64,000 bases of DNA, from the NCBI GenBank assembly GCA_900544595.1, contig UQVQ01000004.1, positions 62,001-126,000 on the forward strand. Direction: 5' to 3'. Of this stretch, positions 1 through 7,893 are shown in pieces. Numbering within the stretch: position 1 is the first letter of the stretch; each line of letters opens with the position of its first letter. The translations under genes and the position numbers were made by a program. Below the pieces are notes generated by a model, which was given only the letters and a program-made list of their open reading frames with translations, had not been told where the DNA came from and made no database searches. This DNA is from an uncultured Bacillota bacterium (GTDB taxonomy: Bacteria > Bacillota > Clostridia > Christensenellales > UBA1242).

Positions 1-747
1 GGATTTTTGGACGAAGCAAAGTTTCGAAAAGAACTTTGGAATCATCGCCCAATAACCGACTTTTGGCAAATTTCAACCGGAATTGCAAAGCGTCTTGAAC
101 GCTATGGAATTTACGATATGAAAGGAATAACCGAAATCCAAGAAGATTATTTATATAAAGAATTTGGAATTAACGCCGAACTCTTAATTGACCATGCTTT
201 TGGAAAAGAAACTTGTGAAATAAGCGACATAAAAAAATATAAATCAAAATCAAAATCAATTGGAAGTTCGCAAATCCTTCCTTGTAACTATTCCTATCCC
301 GACTCGATTATAATTCTTAAAGAAATGCTTCAAAATGGTGTCTACGATCTTGTTAAAAACGGATATGTTGCCCAAGGACTTTATCTTTCTGTTGTTTATG
401 GTGATTCAAAACAAAATGAAACCCATGGAACAACTCGACTTGGTGTGTTAACAAATTTATATTCAATTATTGAGGAAAAAGCACTTTCTCTCTTTAAAAA
501 AATTGTAAATCGTGATCTTCCAATAAGAAAAATTGGCTACACTTTCACAAATCTCCTTCCCGAAGAAAATGAAGCATACGACCTTTTGACAGACTTGAAT
601 AAAGTTAACAAAGAAAAGAAACTTACAAAAAGTGTTATTGGAATTCAAAATAAGTTTGGAAAAAATTCACTTCTTAAAGGGATCGACTTGGAAGAAAAAG
701 CAACACAAATGGAAAGAAATAAGATGATTGGAGGGCATAATGGCTGA
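1..747 (+). CDS. Y-family DNA polymerase (UvrX/UmuC-like), C-terminal part, cut by window edge
   Basis: The open frame runs from base 1, so the true start lies outside the window. What remains is the C-terminal half of a translesion polymerase of the UvrX/YqjW/DinB type. The first residues (LWNHRPITDFW, then GIAKRLERYGI) match the thumb and helix-hairpin-helix region that follows the catalytic palm. The rest, including GTTRLGVLTN and RKIGYTFTNL, fits the little-finger DNA-binding domain. The catalytic palm is not visible. It ends in TGA and overlaps the start of a small downstream gene by 8 nt, so the two are translationally coupled. Family confidence is good; the exact subfamily is uncertain. 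Confidence 0.8.
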   Translation, partial: GFLDEAKFRKELWNHRPITDFWQISTGIAKRLERYGIYDMKGITEIQEDYLYKEFGINAELLIDHAFGKETCEISDIKKYKSKSKSIGSSQILPCNYSYPDSIIILKEMLQNGVYDLVKNGYVAQGLYLSVVYGDSKQNETHGTTRLGVLTNLYSIIEEKALSLFKKIVNRDLPIRKIGYTFTNLLPEENEAYDLLTDLNKVNKEKKLTKSVIGIQNKFGKNSLLKGIDLEEKATQMERNKMIGGHNG

Positions 748-886
748 AAGAGAAAAAATGTCGAAAGAAATGAGAGCAAAACAGTTTATGCCATTCGATG
801 CTCTTAAGGGCCTTCGAGCGGCTCTTCGTGAAAAAGAAATTGAACATGAAAACAAAGTTAAAAACGAACTTAAAAAATATGAATAG
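740..886 (+). CDS. Small (48 aa) partner protein of the Y-family polymerase, YolD-position
   Basis: ATG at 740 follows GGAGGG at 730-734 and overlaps the polymerase stop. The 48-residue product is highly charged and carries the core KQFMPFDALKGLRAALREKE. Small proteins with this kind of core are often found after UvrX-type polymerases in clostridia, in the place taken by YolD in Bacillus. The C-terminal half (EKEIEHENKVKNELKKYE) is predicted helical. Function is not established; a regulatory or accessory role for the polymerase is inferred from the overlap only. Confidence 0.75.
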   Translation: MAEREKMSKEMRAKQFMPFDALKGLRAALREKEIEHENKVKNELKKYE

Positions 887-901
887 TTTTTTTAACTAAA
901 T

Positions 902-940
902 AAAAAAAGAAACCTTTTAAAAAGTTTCTTTTATTTTTTT
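902..940. terminator. Bidirectional terminator between the polymerase pair and dnaN
   Basis: AAAGAAAC at 906-913 pairs with GTTTCTTT at 924-931. A-rich and T-rich flanks on either side would serve both converging transcripts. Confidence 0.7.
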
Positions 941-945
941 AGTTT

Positions 946-2049
946 CTAGTTAATCATTCTAACTGGAAGAATTAAATACTTAAATCCGTCGCCTTCAATT
1001 GGAGTTATAACACAAGGATTTGTTGGAAGGTTAAAGTTAAGTTTAACAAACTCGTCTTGCAAGTTTCTTGAACATTCTGTAAAATATCTTGCGTTAAATG
1101 CAATTTTCAAATCTTTTCCTTTAAATGAAACATTAACATTTTCGGCAATGTTTCCGATGTCGGAATTTGATGTTATTTGCATATTATTTTCTTTAATGTC
1201 AAATTTAACCAAATTGTTTTGACCAATTTTTGAAAGAAGGGAAGCACGGTCAAGAGCATCTTCAAATTGGCTTTTGTTAATAACAATTGATGTGTCGAAA
1301 TTCATTGGAATAATTTGTTTATAATTCAAGAATTCTCCTTCCAAAGTTTTGGAAATAATTTTTGTGTCTTTCAAATCAACCATAATATAATTCTTTTGAA
1401 TGTAAACATTTATTATTTCTTCATTATCTCCAAGAATTTTTGAAATTTCGCCAAGACTTCTTGCTGGAACAATAACATGAGAAGAAACTGTTGAATGTTT
1501 AAGTTCCTTTTTACAAAGCGCAAGACGATAACCATCAAGTGCAACTGCGTTAATTGTTTTTTCTTCAATTTCAAGAAGACAACCTTTCAAAATTGGGCGA
1601 CTGTCGTCAACAGCAACCGAAAAGATTGTTTTGTTGATAAGTTCTTTAAAATCTATTTGGCTTATTGCAAAGAAATCGTTTGAATCAATTTTATTAAAAC
1701 TTGGGTATTCGCTTGGGTTATAACATTGAATTGAACCTTCGCTGTCGGTGTATCTAATTTTTAATTGATTTTTGTCGTTAAGAGTTAATTCAATTCTTTC
1801 CTTTGTTAATTTCTTGATAAACTCAACAAAAAATTTTCCAGGAACAACAGTTTCCCCTTCAACCTTAACTTCTGCTTTAATTTTCTTTTCAATTGCTAAA
1901 TCTGTGTCTGTTGCGCTAATAACTAAACAATCGTTATCGGCAACAAGTTTAATTCCTTCCAAAATTGGATTTGTTGTTTTGTTTGAAATAGCTCTTGAAA
2001 CTTTAATTGCTGCTTCGCTTAAATCTAATCCATCACATACTACTTGCAT
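946..2049 (-). CDS. dnaN: DNA polymerase III sliding clamp (beta subunit)
   Basis: This 367-residue protein has the length and start (MQVVCDGLDLSEAAIKVSRA) of bacterial beta clamps. Clamp hallmarks are visible: NPILEGIKL near residue 28, FSVAVDDSRPILKG near 145 and the C-terminal hydrophobic-pocket segment ending YLILPVRM. It forms the ring that tethers PolC/DnaE to DNA. The start follows AAGGAG with good spacing, about 30 nt after a TATAAT box. Unlike the usual dnaA-dnaN operon, it stands alone and is transcribed toward the window edge, with a PrsA-like gene, a DUF1540 gene and pth between it and dnaA. Confidence 0.97.
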   Translation of the reverse strand: MQVVCDGLDLSEAAIKVSRAISNKTTNPILEGIKLVADNDCLVISATDTDLAIEKKIKAEVKVEGETVVPGKFFVEFIKKLTKERIELTLNDKNQLKIRYTDSEGSIQCYNPSEYPSFNKIDSNDFFAISQIDFKELINKTIFSVAVDDSRPILKGCLLEIEEKTINAVALDGYRLALCKKELKHSTVSSHVIVPARSLGEISKILGDNEEIINVYIQKNYIMVDLKDTKIISKTLEGEFLNYKQIIPMNFDTSIVINKSQFEDALDRASLLSKIGQNNLVKFDIKENNMQITSNSDIGNIAENVNVSFKGKDLKIAFNARYFTECSRNLQDEFVKLNFNLPTNPCVITPIEGDGFKYLILPVRMIN

Positions 2050-2080
2050 TCTTATTTTTCTCCTTTTTCATCTAATGTAG

Positions 2081-2109
2081 ATTATACCAAATTTGCTTTA
2101 AAAGTTCAA
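2081..2109 (-). promoter_or_regulatory. dnaN promoter
   Basis: On the minus strand TTGAAC (2104-2109), 17 nt, then TATAAT (2081-2086). Predicted RNA start is about 25 nt before the dnaN ATG, leaving room for its AAGGAG site. Confidence 0.65.
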
Positions 2110-2215
2110 ATCTTTTAACAAAAGAAAATAAAAAATTTCTTAAAGCAATATCAGTTTCCGCCTTCCTGTCAGTTTTATTTTTAATAATTAAATAATAGTC
2201 TTCATAATAAAAGCT

Positions 2216-2379
2216 GTGGAAATGTTAACAAATTTTTTAAAACTCAAAATGTTGTGTTTAAGAACCATTCTTTGTCTTAATAAAAACAAAATGTTGTTAC
2301 TTTTAAATGGTATTTTGTGTTAATAACTTTGTTTATTTCTTGGAAAAGTTATTAACATTTCAACAATTTTTGTGTTAAC
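2216..2379. promoter_or_regulatory. Inverted repeat and TGTTAACA-rich region between dnaN and the PrsA-like gene
   Basis: A perfect 13-bp inverted repeat lies here: TGTTAATAACTTT at 2318-2330 and AAAGTTATTAACA at 2345-2357, 14 nt apart, with no T-run after it, so it is not a typical terminator. The arm TGTTAATAACTT differs from the DnaA-box repeat at 49.6 kb (TGTGGATAACTT) at two of twelve positions. TGTGGAAATGT at 2216-2226 also matches that repeat, and TGTTAACAA occurs near 2223 and 2371. It may be a DnaA-related or other regulator site; this is inference. Confidence 0.45.
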
Positions 2380-2443
2380 AAGCCGAGGAAAGATGATTTC
2401 AAAAAAGAAAAAAGAAAAAGTTTAAGTTTTAATAATTTTTGTT

Positions 2444-2471
2444 TTGACAATATTTATTATTGTTGTATAAT
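2444..2471 (+). promoter_or_regulatory. Sigma-A promoter of the PrsA-like lipoprotein gene
   Basis: Consensus TTGACA (2444-2449), 16 nt, TATAAT (2466-2471). The start codon GTG at 2508 is preceded by AGGAGAG, so this gene has a normal leader. Confidence 0.85.
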
Positions 2472-2507
2472 ACTTCCACTAATGTCTATGTATAGGAGAG
2501 ATTTAAA

Positions 2508-4667
2508 GTGAAAAAGAAAATTTTTGCAATCTTAGCTATGGTTCTCTGTGTTTGTTTTTGCTTTGCTGGGTGTAACTTATTTCCAGAAAACAACGAAGTT
2601 ATTAAGAATCAAGAAGTTGCAACTTCAAACATAAATTCAATAACTCGCGAAGAATTTATTAAAGGATATAATAACTACTACACAACTTTCTATAATCAAA
2701 CAAACGATAAAGATAAAGCAATTGAAAAACTAATTGAATATCTTCTTTCAAAGAAAGTATATTTAAACGATGCTAAAAATCTCTTAAATGAAGGGAAAAT
2801 ATCTTTAACCAGAACCGAAGAAAACTATCTTTGGCACACAACTTTAAATTCAATTATAACAAACATCGAATCGTTTGAAGAAAAAGTTAGAAACTCTTTG
2901 AAAGATGAAAATAAAGAAACAACTGAAGACGACGAAACTCCAAAGAAAGAGTCGCAATTTGTTTACACTTCCTACACTCCAAAAGCAATTGTTGTTTTCG
3001 ATAACGAAACAAATCAATATAAAATTGTTGTTGTTAAACAAGTTCTTGTTAAGAAAACAGAAGATGGAAAAGAAAAATATGAATATGTAACAGAAAACGA
3101 AGCAAAAGGCTATGATGATTCAAGTTTCAAAAAATATGACATTTCCCATGTTTTAAACGGAATTAACAGCGAAAAACTTTTTGAAGGAAAAACTGAATTA
3201 ACTAAAGAAGAAATAGAACAAAAAGTTATAACTAAAGAAGCAATAAGAAGATATATTGTCCAACTTAAAACAAACGAAGAAGGAAAAAATCTTTCAACAG
3301 AAAACAGTGAAGTTTTTCAAAGAGAAATTGAAAGAATCTATAACATTCTTTATGAGAGTATGTTAATTAACAAGCTTTATGAATATAAAACAAAAGACAT
3401 TAAAGTTAATGAAGATGAATTTCTTAACCTATATCTTTCAAAAGTTAAGGCTTGCTACGACAGATATTATAAAGATGAAAAAGTTTTTATCAATGAATTA
3501 ACAAAAACAATTGGAAATGCAAAAATGTGGGGAAGTAGCAACTGCATTGAAAATGTTTTCTATGTTCCAAAAGACTTAAGCGAAAATTTCTTTTTTGTAA
3601 CACACATTGTTGTTAAACTAACCGAAAGCCAAATTCAAAAAATTAACGACCTTAAAGAATATTGCGAAGCAAATGGTAAAGACGATGCATATTATAAAGA
3701 AGAATTGTATAAAATTGTTCCAAATTTAAGCGATGATATTATAAGCAAAGTTATTGAACTTATGTTTAAACTTGAAAAAGAAGAAGTTACAAAAGAGCAA
3801 TATGAAACCGAACTTCTTTCAATAATTGGTTCAAAACTTTTAATGGTTAATGAAAGAGATGGCGAAGGAAATGTAACAAAAGATGTTAAAACAATTCAAG
3901 AAATGGTTGCATCGTTATATCGCGAACTCGACGAAATTTATGTTAAATATTATGGAGAAAAAGACACTCCAATAACATTAAATGGACATATCTATACCCC
4001 AGCTGAAAATGGTCTTATTAAAGAAGAACAAGCAAAGGGAGCAAGCGCAAATAAACTTGTTTTAGAGCAACTTCAAATAGATTATCAAAATGCAAGAGGT
4101 GATAAGTTCAACGAATATGTTTATAAATATAGCTCCGACACAGGAACAATCCAAATTCAACAATCATACTTTGGCGGTTCAAACGAAAACTGGTATTTAT
4201 ATGCAATTGGTGATAAAAACACAGATAACGGCTTTGTTAAATCCTTTATTGAAGCAGCAAGAGAGCTTAACTCAAACGGCGAAATAGCATCAGTTAAAAC
4301 ATTTTTAATGGAAAACTGGCAAACAAGTGATGGGAAAGAAACTTTGAAAGAACAAAGCACAGGATTTAGCACAATGTTCTATGCTGGAAAAGTTTCAAAC
4401 CTCTTCGAATGTTTCGATAACGAAAAGTTTACTCTTGAAGATTTATTTGCAGAAGAAAGCGCATCGGGAAATGCAAAATACTACTCGCTTTTAAAAATGA
4501 GCCAGTATCGTTTAGGACTTACAATGAATAAAACCCTTTTTGACCTTATCTTCGAGGAATACTACGACTCAATGTATAATGAAATCATTAGCATCTACGA
4601 AGATGAAATTTTAAAAGATGACGAAGTTAAAATTAACTATGACATCATTAAACAAATAACAGGTTAA
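2508..4667 (+). CDS. PrsA/SurA-like foldase lipoprotein with divided parvulin domain
   Basis: GTG start after AGGAGAG. Residues 1-22 form a lipoprotein signal ending in the lipobox FAGC, so the mature protein is tethered outside the membrane by Cys22. The region after it (ITREEFIKGY, then a long helical stretch) looks like the SurA/PrsA N-terminal chaperone fold. Parvulin-like pieces are separated: FFVTHIVVKL near residue 365 resembles the first parvulin strand, and DKFNEYVYKYSSDTG with later LNSNGEIASVKT (about 530-600) resembles the rest. At 719 residues it is more than twice PrsA size. A role in folding exported proteins is likely; peptidyl-prolyl isomerase activity is uncertain because the domain is split and degenerate. 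Confidence 0.7.
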   Translation: MKKKIFAILAMVLCVCFCFAGCNLFPENNEVIKNQEVATSNINSITREEFIKGYNNYYTTFYNQTNDKDKAIEKLIEYLLSKKVYLNDAKNLLNEGKISLTRTEENYLWHTTLNSIITNIESFEEKVRNSLKDENKETTEDDETPKKESQFVYTSYTPKAIVVFDNETNQYKIVVVKQVLVKKTEDGKEKYEYVTENEAKGYDDSSFKKYDISHVLNGINSEKLFEGKTELTKEEIEQKVITKEAIRRYIVQLKTNEEGKNLSTENSEVFQREIERIYNILYESMLINKLYEYKTKDIKVNEDEFLNLYLSKVKACYDRYYKDEKVFINELTKTIGNAKMWGSSNCIENVFYVPKDLSENFFFVTHIVVKLTESQIQKINDLKEYCEANGKDDAYYKEELYKIVPNLSDDIISKVIELMFKLEKEEVTKEQYETELLSIIGSKLLMVNERDGEGNVTKDVKTIQEMVASLYRELDEIYVKYYGEKDTPITLNGHIYTPAENGLIKEEQAKGASANKLVLEQLQIDYQNARGDKFNEYVYKYSSDTGTIQIQQSYFGGSNENWYLYAIGDKNTDNGFVKSFIEAARELNSNGEIASVKTFLMENWQTSDGKETLKEQSTGFSTMFYAGKVSNLFECFDNEKFTLEDLFAEESASGNAKYYSLLKMSQYRLGLTMNKTLFDLIFEEYYDSMYNEIISIYEDEILKDDEVKINYDIIKQITG

Positions 4668-4674
4668 TAAAATA

Positions 4675-4706
4675 AAGCAGCACTTAATTAAGTGCTGCTT
4701 TTTTAT
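4675..4706 (+). terminator. Terminator of the PrsA-like gene
   Basis: AAGCAGCACTTA pairs with TAAGTGCTGCTT (4675-4700) and is followed by a T-run. Confidence 0.9.
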
Positions 4707-4799
4707 CAATTAATTTAATCAATATTTAATTATTTAAGAAAATAAATTAAAAAATAAGAAAAAATAAATAAATTTATTAAAAAATATTAAATTAAAATG

Positions 4800-4824
4800 A
4801 AAATCCGCTTAAATTGCGGATTTT
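4800..4824 (-). terminator. Terminator downstream of the DUF1540 gene
   Basis: AAAATCCGC (4800-4808) pairs with GCGGATTTT (4816-4824). On the minus strand it lies 9 nt past the stop and is followed by T-rich sequence. The 4707-4799 stretch next to it is nearly pure A/T with no gene. Confidence 0.75.
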
Positions 4825-4832
4825 AATATATT

Positions 4833-4988
4833 TTATTTGCAACAAAATGTTTTACAAAAATGTGCTTTATCTTCTTTTCCTTTTGTAACTTTAATTGTGT
4901 CCATTTCACAGTTGCAACCGTCAAGATTATGAACACATTCGCAAACATCGCAGCAAACGCCGCTGTTAGTTTTTTTAACTTCGTCCAT
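4833..4988 (-). CDS. DUF1540 small cysteine-rich protein
   Basis: A 51-residue protein read from ATG at 4988 after a strong AAGGAGG site. It has eight cysteines in the DUF1540 spacing: VCCDVCECVHN, then DGCNCEM, then HFCKTFCCK. DUF1540 proteins are common in spore-forming clostridia and their Cys pattern suggests a metal site, but no function is proven. It is transcribed away from pth, whose promoter is 53 nt upstream, and has its own terminator. Confidence 0.85.
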   Translation of the reverse strand: MDEVKKTNSGVCCDVCECVHNLDGCNCEMDTIKVTKGKEDKAHFCKTFCCK

Positions 4989-5040
4989 TTTCTTCCCTCC
5001 TTATTTTAGTTTGTTCAAAACTAAATTTTTTATTTATTGT

Positions 5041-5069
5041 TTTACTTTTTTCTAAAAGAACGCTATAAT
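5041..5069 (+). promoter_or_regulatory. pth promoter, leaderless geometry
   Basis: TTTACT (5041-5046), 17 nt, TATAAT (5064-5069), then 6 nt to ATG at 5076. The predicted transcript starts at or beside the start codon, and no Shine-Dalgarno site precedes it. Confidence 0.65.
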
Positions 5070-5075
5070 ATAAAT

Positions 5076-5738
5076 ATGATAATTGAGGAAACAAAAGTAA
5101 ACTTTTTTGAGAGTATTATGCTAAAACCCTGTGCGGTTAAAGAAAAAACTCCAAAGAAAAAAATTAAACTTATTGTTGGGCTTGGAAACCCAGATAAGAA
5201 ATATTTCGACACCTACCATAACATAGGATTTTGTTTTATTGATAAGTTAAGTTCTAAACTTGATATTAAAGTTAAGAAAAAGGAATGTAAAAGCCTAACA
5301 GGCGAAGGGTTTATTGAAAGAGAAGAACAACAAATCGACCCTAAAACAGGCAAAATTCAAACTAAGATAATAAAAGAAAAAATCATTTTAGCAAAGCCTC
5401 AAACTTATATGAATTTAAGCGGCGAGGCAGTTCTTGAACTTGTTAAAAAATATAAATTTTCTCTTGACGAAATTTTGATTGTTCTTGACGACATCGATAT
5501 TGAAGCTGGAACCTATCGCTATCGTGAAAACGGAAGCGGGGGAACTCATAATGGGCTTCGAAACATTGTTCAACTTCTTAAATCGCAAGACTTTAAAAGA
5601 ATCCGAATTGGAATTGGGAAAGACGAAAGAATGGACTTAGCAGATTATGTTCTTTCAAAAATTTCAAAAGAAAATAAAGAAAAAATAAACGAAGCAATGG
5701 AAAGAGCTATTGAATATTTAAAAACGTTGATTTATTAA
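5076..5738 (+). CDS. pth: Peptidyl-tRNA hydrolase
   Basis: Releases tRNA from peptidyl-tRNA dropped by ribosomes. Family motifs are clear: KLIVGLGNP, the catalytic-His segment YHNIGF, KPQTYMNLSG, VLDDIDIEAG and GGTHNGLRNI. The protein has about 30 extra N-terminal residues before the core and a charged insertion (about residues 84-105) before KPQTYMN, so at 220 residues it is longer than typical Pth (about 190). The start is ambiguous: ATG 5076 fits a leaderless transcript from the TATAAT at 5064, while ATG 5118 has only a weak GAGAG in front. It converges with dnaA. Confidence 0.93.
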   Translation: MIIEETKVNFFESIMLKPCAVKEKTPKKKIKLIVGLGNPDKKYFDTYHNIGFCFIDKLSSKLDIKVKKKECKSLTGEGFIEREEQQIDPKTGKIQTKIIKEKIILAKPQTYMNLSGEAVLELVKKYKFSLDEILIVLDDIDIEAGTYRYRENGSGGTHNGLRNIVQLLKSQDFKRIRIGIGKDERMDLADYVLSKISKENKEKINEAMERAIEYLKTLIY

Positions 5739-5757
5739 AAAATAAAAAAAATATAAA

Positions 5758-5785
5758 AAAAAGAGCAAAAATTGCTCTTTTTTTG
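5758..5785. terminator. Bidirectional terminator between pth and dnaA
   Basis: AAAGAGCAA (5760-5768) pairs with TTGCTCTTT (5772-5780), with A- and T-runs on the two sides. Confidence 0.85.
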
Positions 5786-5793
5786 TTTAATTA

Positions 5794-7158
5794 TTAGTTA
5801 TTTTCGTTCAAGATTTCCTTAACAGCAGTAACAAAAGATTTAATTTTTCCGTTTTCTTTAAGTTGTTCTGTTATCTTATCGCGAGCGTGAATTATTGTTG
5901 TGTGGTCGCGTCCGCCAAAAGTTTTTCCAATAACAACAAGAGGGATGTCGAGCATTTCGCAAATTAAATAAATTGCAATCATTCTTGGCTCAACAATTTC
6001 TTTGTTTTTCTTTTTTCCAACAATATCGCTTTTTGAAACTGAAAAATATTTGCAAACTGCGTTGATAATTATGTCGGGGTTAAGATCTTCTCTTTTCTCG
6101 TCAAGGTCGTCTTTAAATGCTTCTCTTGCATCTTCAATTGTTGCAATTTTCTTTCCTGTTAGTGTTGCAAAGAAATATACTTTTGAAAGAAGCCCCTCCA
6201 TTTCTCTTATGTTTGTGTCTGCTTTTTCGGCAATCATGTTAATAACATCATCGTCGATGTAGTATTTTTCAAGTTGAGCTTTCTTTCTTAAAATTGCAAC
6301 GCGAGTTTCAAAATCTGGAATTTGCATATCTTGAATAAAACCGCTTGCAAAACGCGATTTAAGACGGTCGCTTAAAGTTGCAATTTCTTTTGGAGGGCGA
6401 TCTGAGGCAATAATAATTTGTTTATTGTTTTGAAAAAGGTCGTTAAACGTGTGGAAAAATTCTTCCTGTGTTTCGTTTTTGTTGCTAATAAATTGAATGT
6501 CGTCAACCATTAAAACATCGTTGTTTCGATATTTTTCGCGGAACTTGTTAATGTTAAGTTCTTTTGCACTTCCGTGAAGAGAGTTAATATAGTCGTTTGT
6601 GAATTTTTCGCAAGTTACATATTTAAGTTTTAAGTCTGGATTTTCGTTTGTTATATAGTTTCCAATTGCGTGAAGAAGGTGGGTTTTTCCAAGCCCAACG
6701 CCGCCATAGATGAAAAGAGGGTTAAATCTTTTCCCTGGGTTTTCTGCAACAGAATGGGCAGCAGCATAAACAATTTGGTTGCATTTTCCAACAACGAAAT
6801 TATCGAAAGTATATTTTGGGTTAAGAGCAGAACTTTGATCTTGTTCTTCTTTTCCAATTATTGCTTGATTTGTTTCAGACTTATTCTTTTTAAGATATTC
6901 TTTCTTTTCAATTGGATCTAAAACTTCAAAAGTGACGTCCTCTCCAAAAACATCTGCAATTGCTTCTTTGAGTTGGTCGTTATGTCGTTTTAAAAGTTGT
7001 TTTTTTGCATATTCCGTGTTAGCAACCAAAATAAGTTTCTCGCTGTTTGGAAAATCAAGAACCTCCAAAGGTTCAATCCAAAGCTCAAAAGAAACGGCGC
7101 TAACCATTATTTCAATTTTATTTAAAACTGTTTTCCAAAGTTCTTGTAGTTCTCTCAT
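5794..7158 (-). CDS. dnaA: Chromosomal replication initiator DnaA
   Basis: 454 residues. All parts are intact: domain I at the N-terminus (ELWKTVLNKIE), variable linker about 80-110, AAA+ ATPase with Walker A GGVGLGKTH and Walker B VLMVDDIQF, arginine-finger region SDRLKSRF, and the C-terminal duplex-DNA signature GGRDHTTIIHA. The start is taken at 7158 (MRELQELW) because it follows GAGGAAG. An in-frame upstream extension to 7293 lacks family similarity and would cross the promoter. A DnaA box upstream suggests autoregulation. It is not followed by dnaN but converges with pth. Confidence 0.97.
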   Translation of the reverse strand: MRELQELWKTVLNKIEIMVSAVSFELWIEPLEVLDFPNSEKLILVANTEYAKKQLLKRHNDQLKEAIADVFGEDVTFEVLDPIEKKEYLKKNKSETNQAIIGKEEQDQSSALNPKYTFDNFVVGKCNQIVYAAAHSVAENPGKRFNPLFIYGGVGLGKTHLLHAIGNYITNENPDLKLKYVTCEKFTNDYINSLHGSAKELNINKFREKYRNNDVLMVDDIQFISNKNETQEEFFHTFNDLFQNNKQIIIASDRPPKEIATLSDRLKSRFASGFIQDMQIPDFETRVAILRKKAQLEKYYIDDDVINMIAEKADTNIREMEGLLSKVYFFATLTGKKIATIEDAREAFKDDLDEKREDLNPDIIINAVCKYFSVSKSDIVGKKKNKEIVEPRMIAIYLICEMLDIPLVVIGKTFGGRDHTTIIHARDKITEQLKENGKIKSFVTAVKEILNENN

Positions 7159-7176
7159 TTTTCTTCCTCGAGAACG

Positions 7177-7220
7177 ATTATAACATAAAAAAATAAATTT
7201 GAAACAAAAAATGTGGATAA
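7177..7220 (-). promoter_or_regulatory. dnaA promoter with a DnaA box
   Basis: TATAAT on the minus strand at 7177-7182, 18 nt before the dnaA start; the -35 is weak. A perfect DnaA box, TGTGGATAA at 7212-7220 on the plus strand, sits just upstream, as expected for DnaA autoregulation. Only one box is present, so the 200-bp dnaA-rpmH gap on its own is a poor origin. Confidence 0.65.
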
Positions 7221-7271
7221 CTTTAAATATTTTTTTAAAGGGGCAAGGAGGAAAAGAGAAATAAAAAAGAT

Positions 7272-7300
7272 TTGACTTTGTAAATGTATTCATATATAAT
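7272..7300 (+). promoter_or_regulatory. Promoter of the rpmH operon
   Basis: TTGACT (7272-7277), 17 nt, TATAAT (7295-7300). About 53 nt of leader precede rpmH. The promoter overlaps the upstream side of the dnaA control region. Confidence 0.8.
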
Positions 7301-7359
7301 CAAATTTACTTATGGAAAAGTATTTCTTTTTTATGGGAAAAATATAACAGGAGGGAAAA

Positions 7360-7494
7360 ATGAAAAGAACTTATCAACCAAAGAAACGTCAAAGAAACAA
7401 AGTTCATGGTTTCCGTGCAAGAATGAAAACACAAGGCGGAAGAAACGTTGTTAAAAGACGCAGAAACAGAGGAAGAGCAAAACTTTCGGCATAA
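7360..7494 (+). CDS. rpmH: Ribosomal protein bL34
   Basis: A 44-residue, Arg/Lys-rich protein starting MKRTYQPKKRQRNKVHGFR and ending GRAKLSA, which is the near-invariant bL34 pattern (HGFRARM, then GRNVVKRRR). ATG at 7360 follows AGGAGGG. It is the first gene of the conserved run rpmH-rnpA-yidD-yidC-khpB and is divergent from dnaA, as around most Bacillota origins. Confidence 0.98.
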   Translation: MKRTYQPKKRQRNKVHGFRARMKTQGGRNVVKRRRNRGRAKLSA

Positions 7495-7506
7495 GGGAGG
7501 CGAGTT

Positions 7507-7893
7507 ATGCTACCTAAACAAAATCGTCTTAAAAAAAACAAGCAGTTCACTTATATTTATAAAAACGGGCAAACTAAACACGCAAATAAGTTGTCTTTAA
7601 GTTACATTAAAACCAAATTCCAACCTTTTAAAGTTGGGTTCACTGTTAGTAAAAAAATTGGAAACAGTGTTACAAGAAGCAGAGTTAAAAGACTTCTTCG
7701 AGAAGCAACAAGAATTGAGCTTAACAATTTCAACAAAAGTTATAACTATATTTTCATTGCTAGGGAAGGGATAGACCAAGAAAACCTCAATTCAATTCGG
7801 AAAACAATTGTTTCTTTGCTTGAAAAAGCAGGGCTACATTCAAAAAACGAAAACAAGCCAGAAGGCAAAAATATAGATGAAAACATTTCTTAA
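7507..7893 (+). CDS. rnpA: Ribonuclease P protein component
   Basis: 128 residues. The RnpA signature is clear: KKNKQFTYIYKNG at the start, GFTVSKKIGNSVTRSRVKRLLREA in the middle (central RNA-binding RNR helix), and YIFIAREG. It binds the RNase P RNA and helps trim tRNA 5' ends. GGGAGG precedes the ATG. The last 17 nt overlap the start of yidD. The C-terminal 20 residues (SKNENKPEGKNIDENIS) are a hydrophilic tail beyond the folded domain. Confidence 0.96.
   Translation: MLPKQNRLKKNKQFTYIYKNGQTKHANKLSLSYIKTKFQPFKVGFTVSKKIGNSVTRSRVKRLLREATRIELNNFNKSYNYIFIAREGIDQENLNSIRKTIVSLLEKAGLHSKNENKPEGKNIDENIS

Noticed and set aside
7159..7293. N-terminal extension of DnaA to 7293
   Set aside because: The added residues are hydrophobic and unlike DnaA, and the region holds the dnaA -10 box and a DnaA box. 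GAGGAAG precedes the 7158 start.
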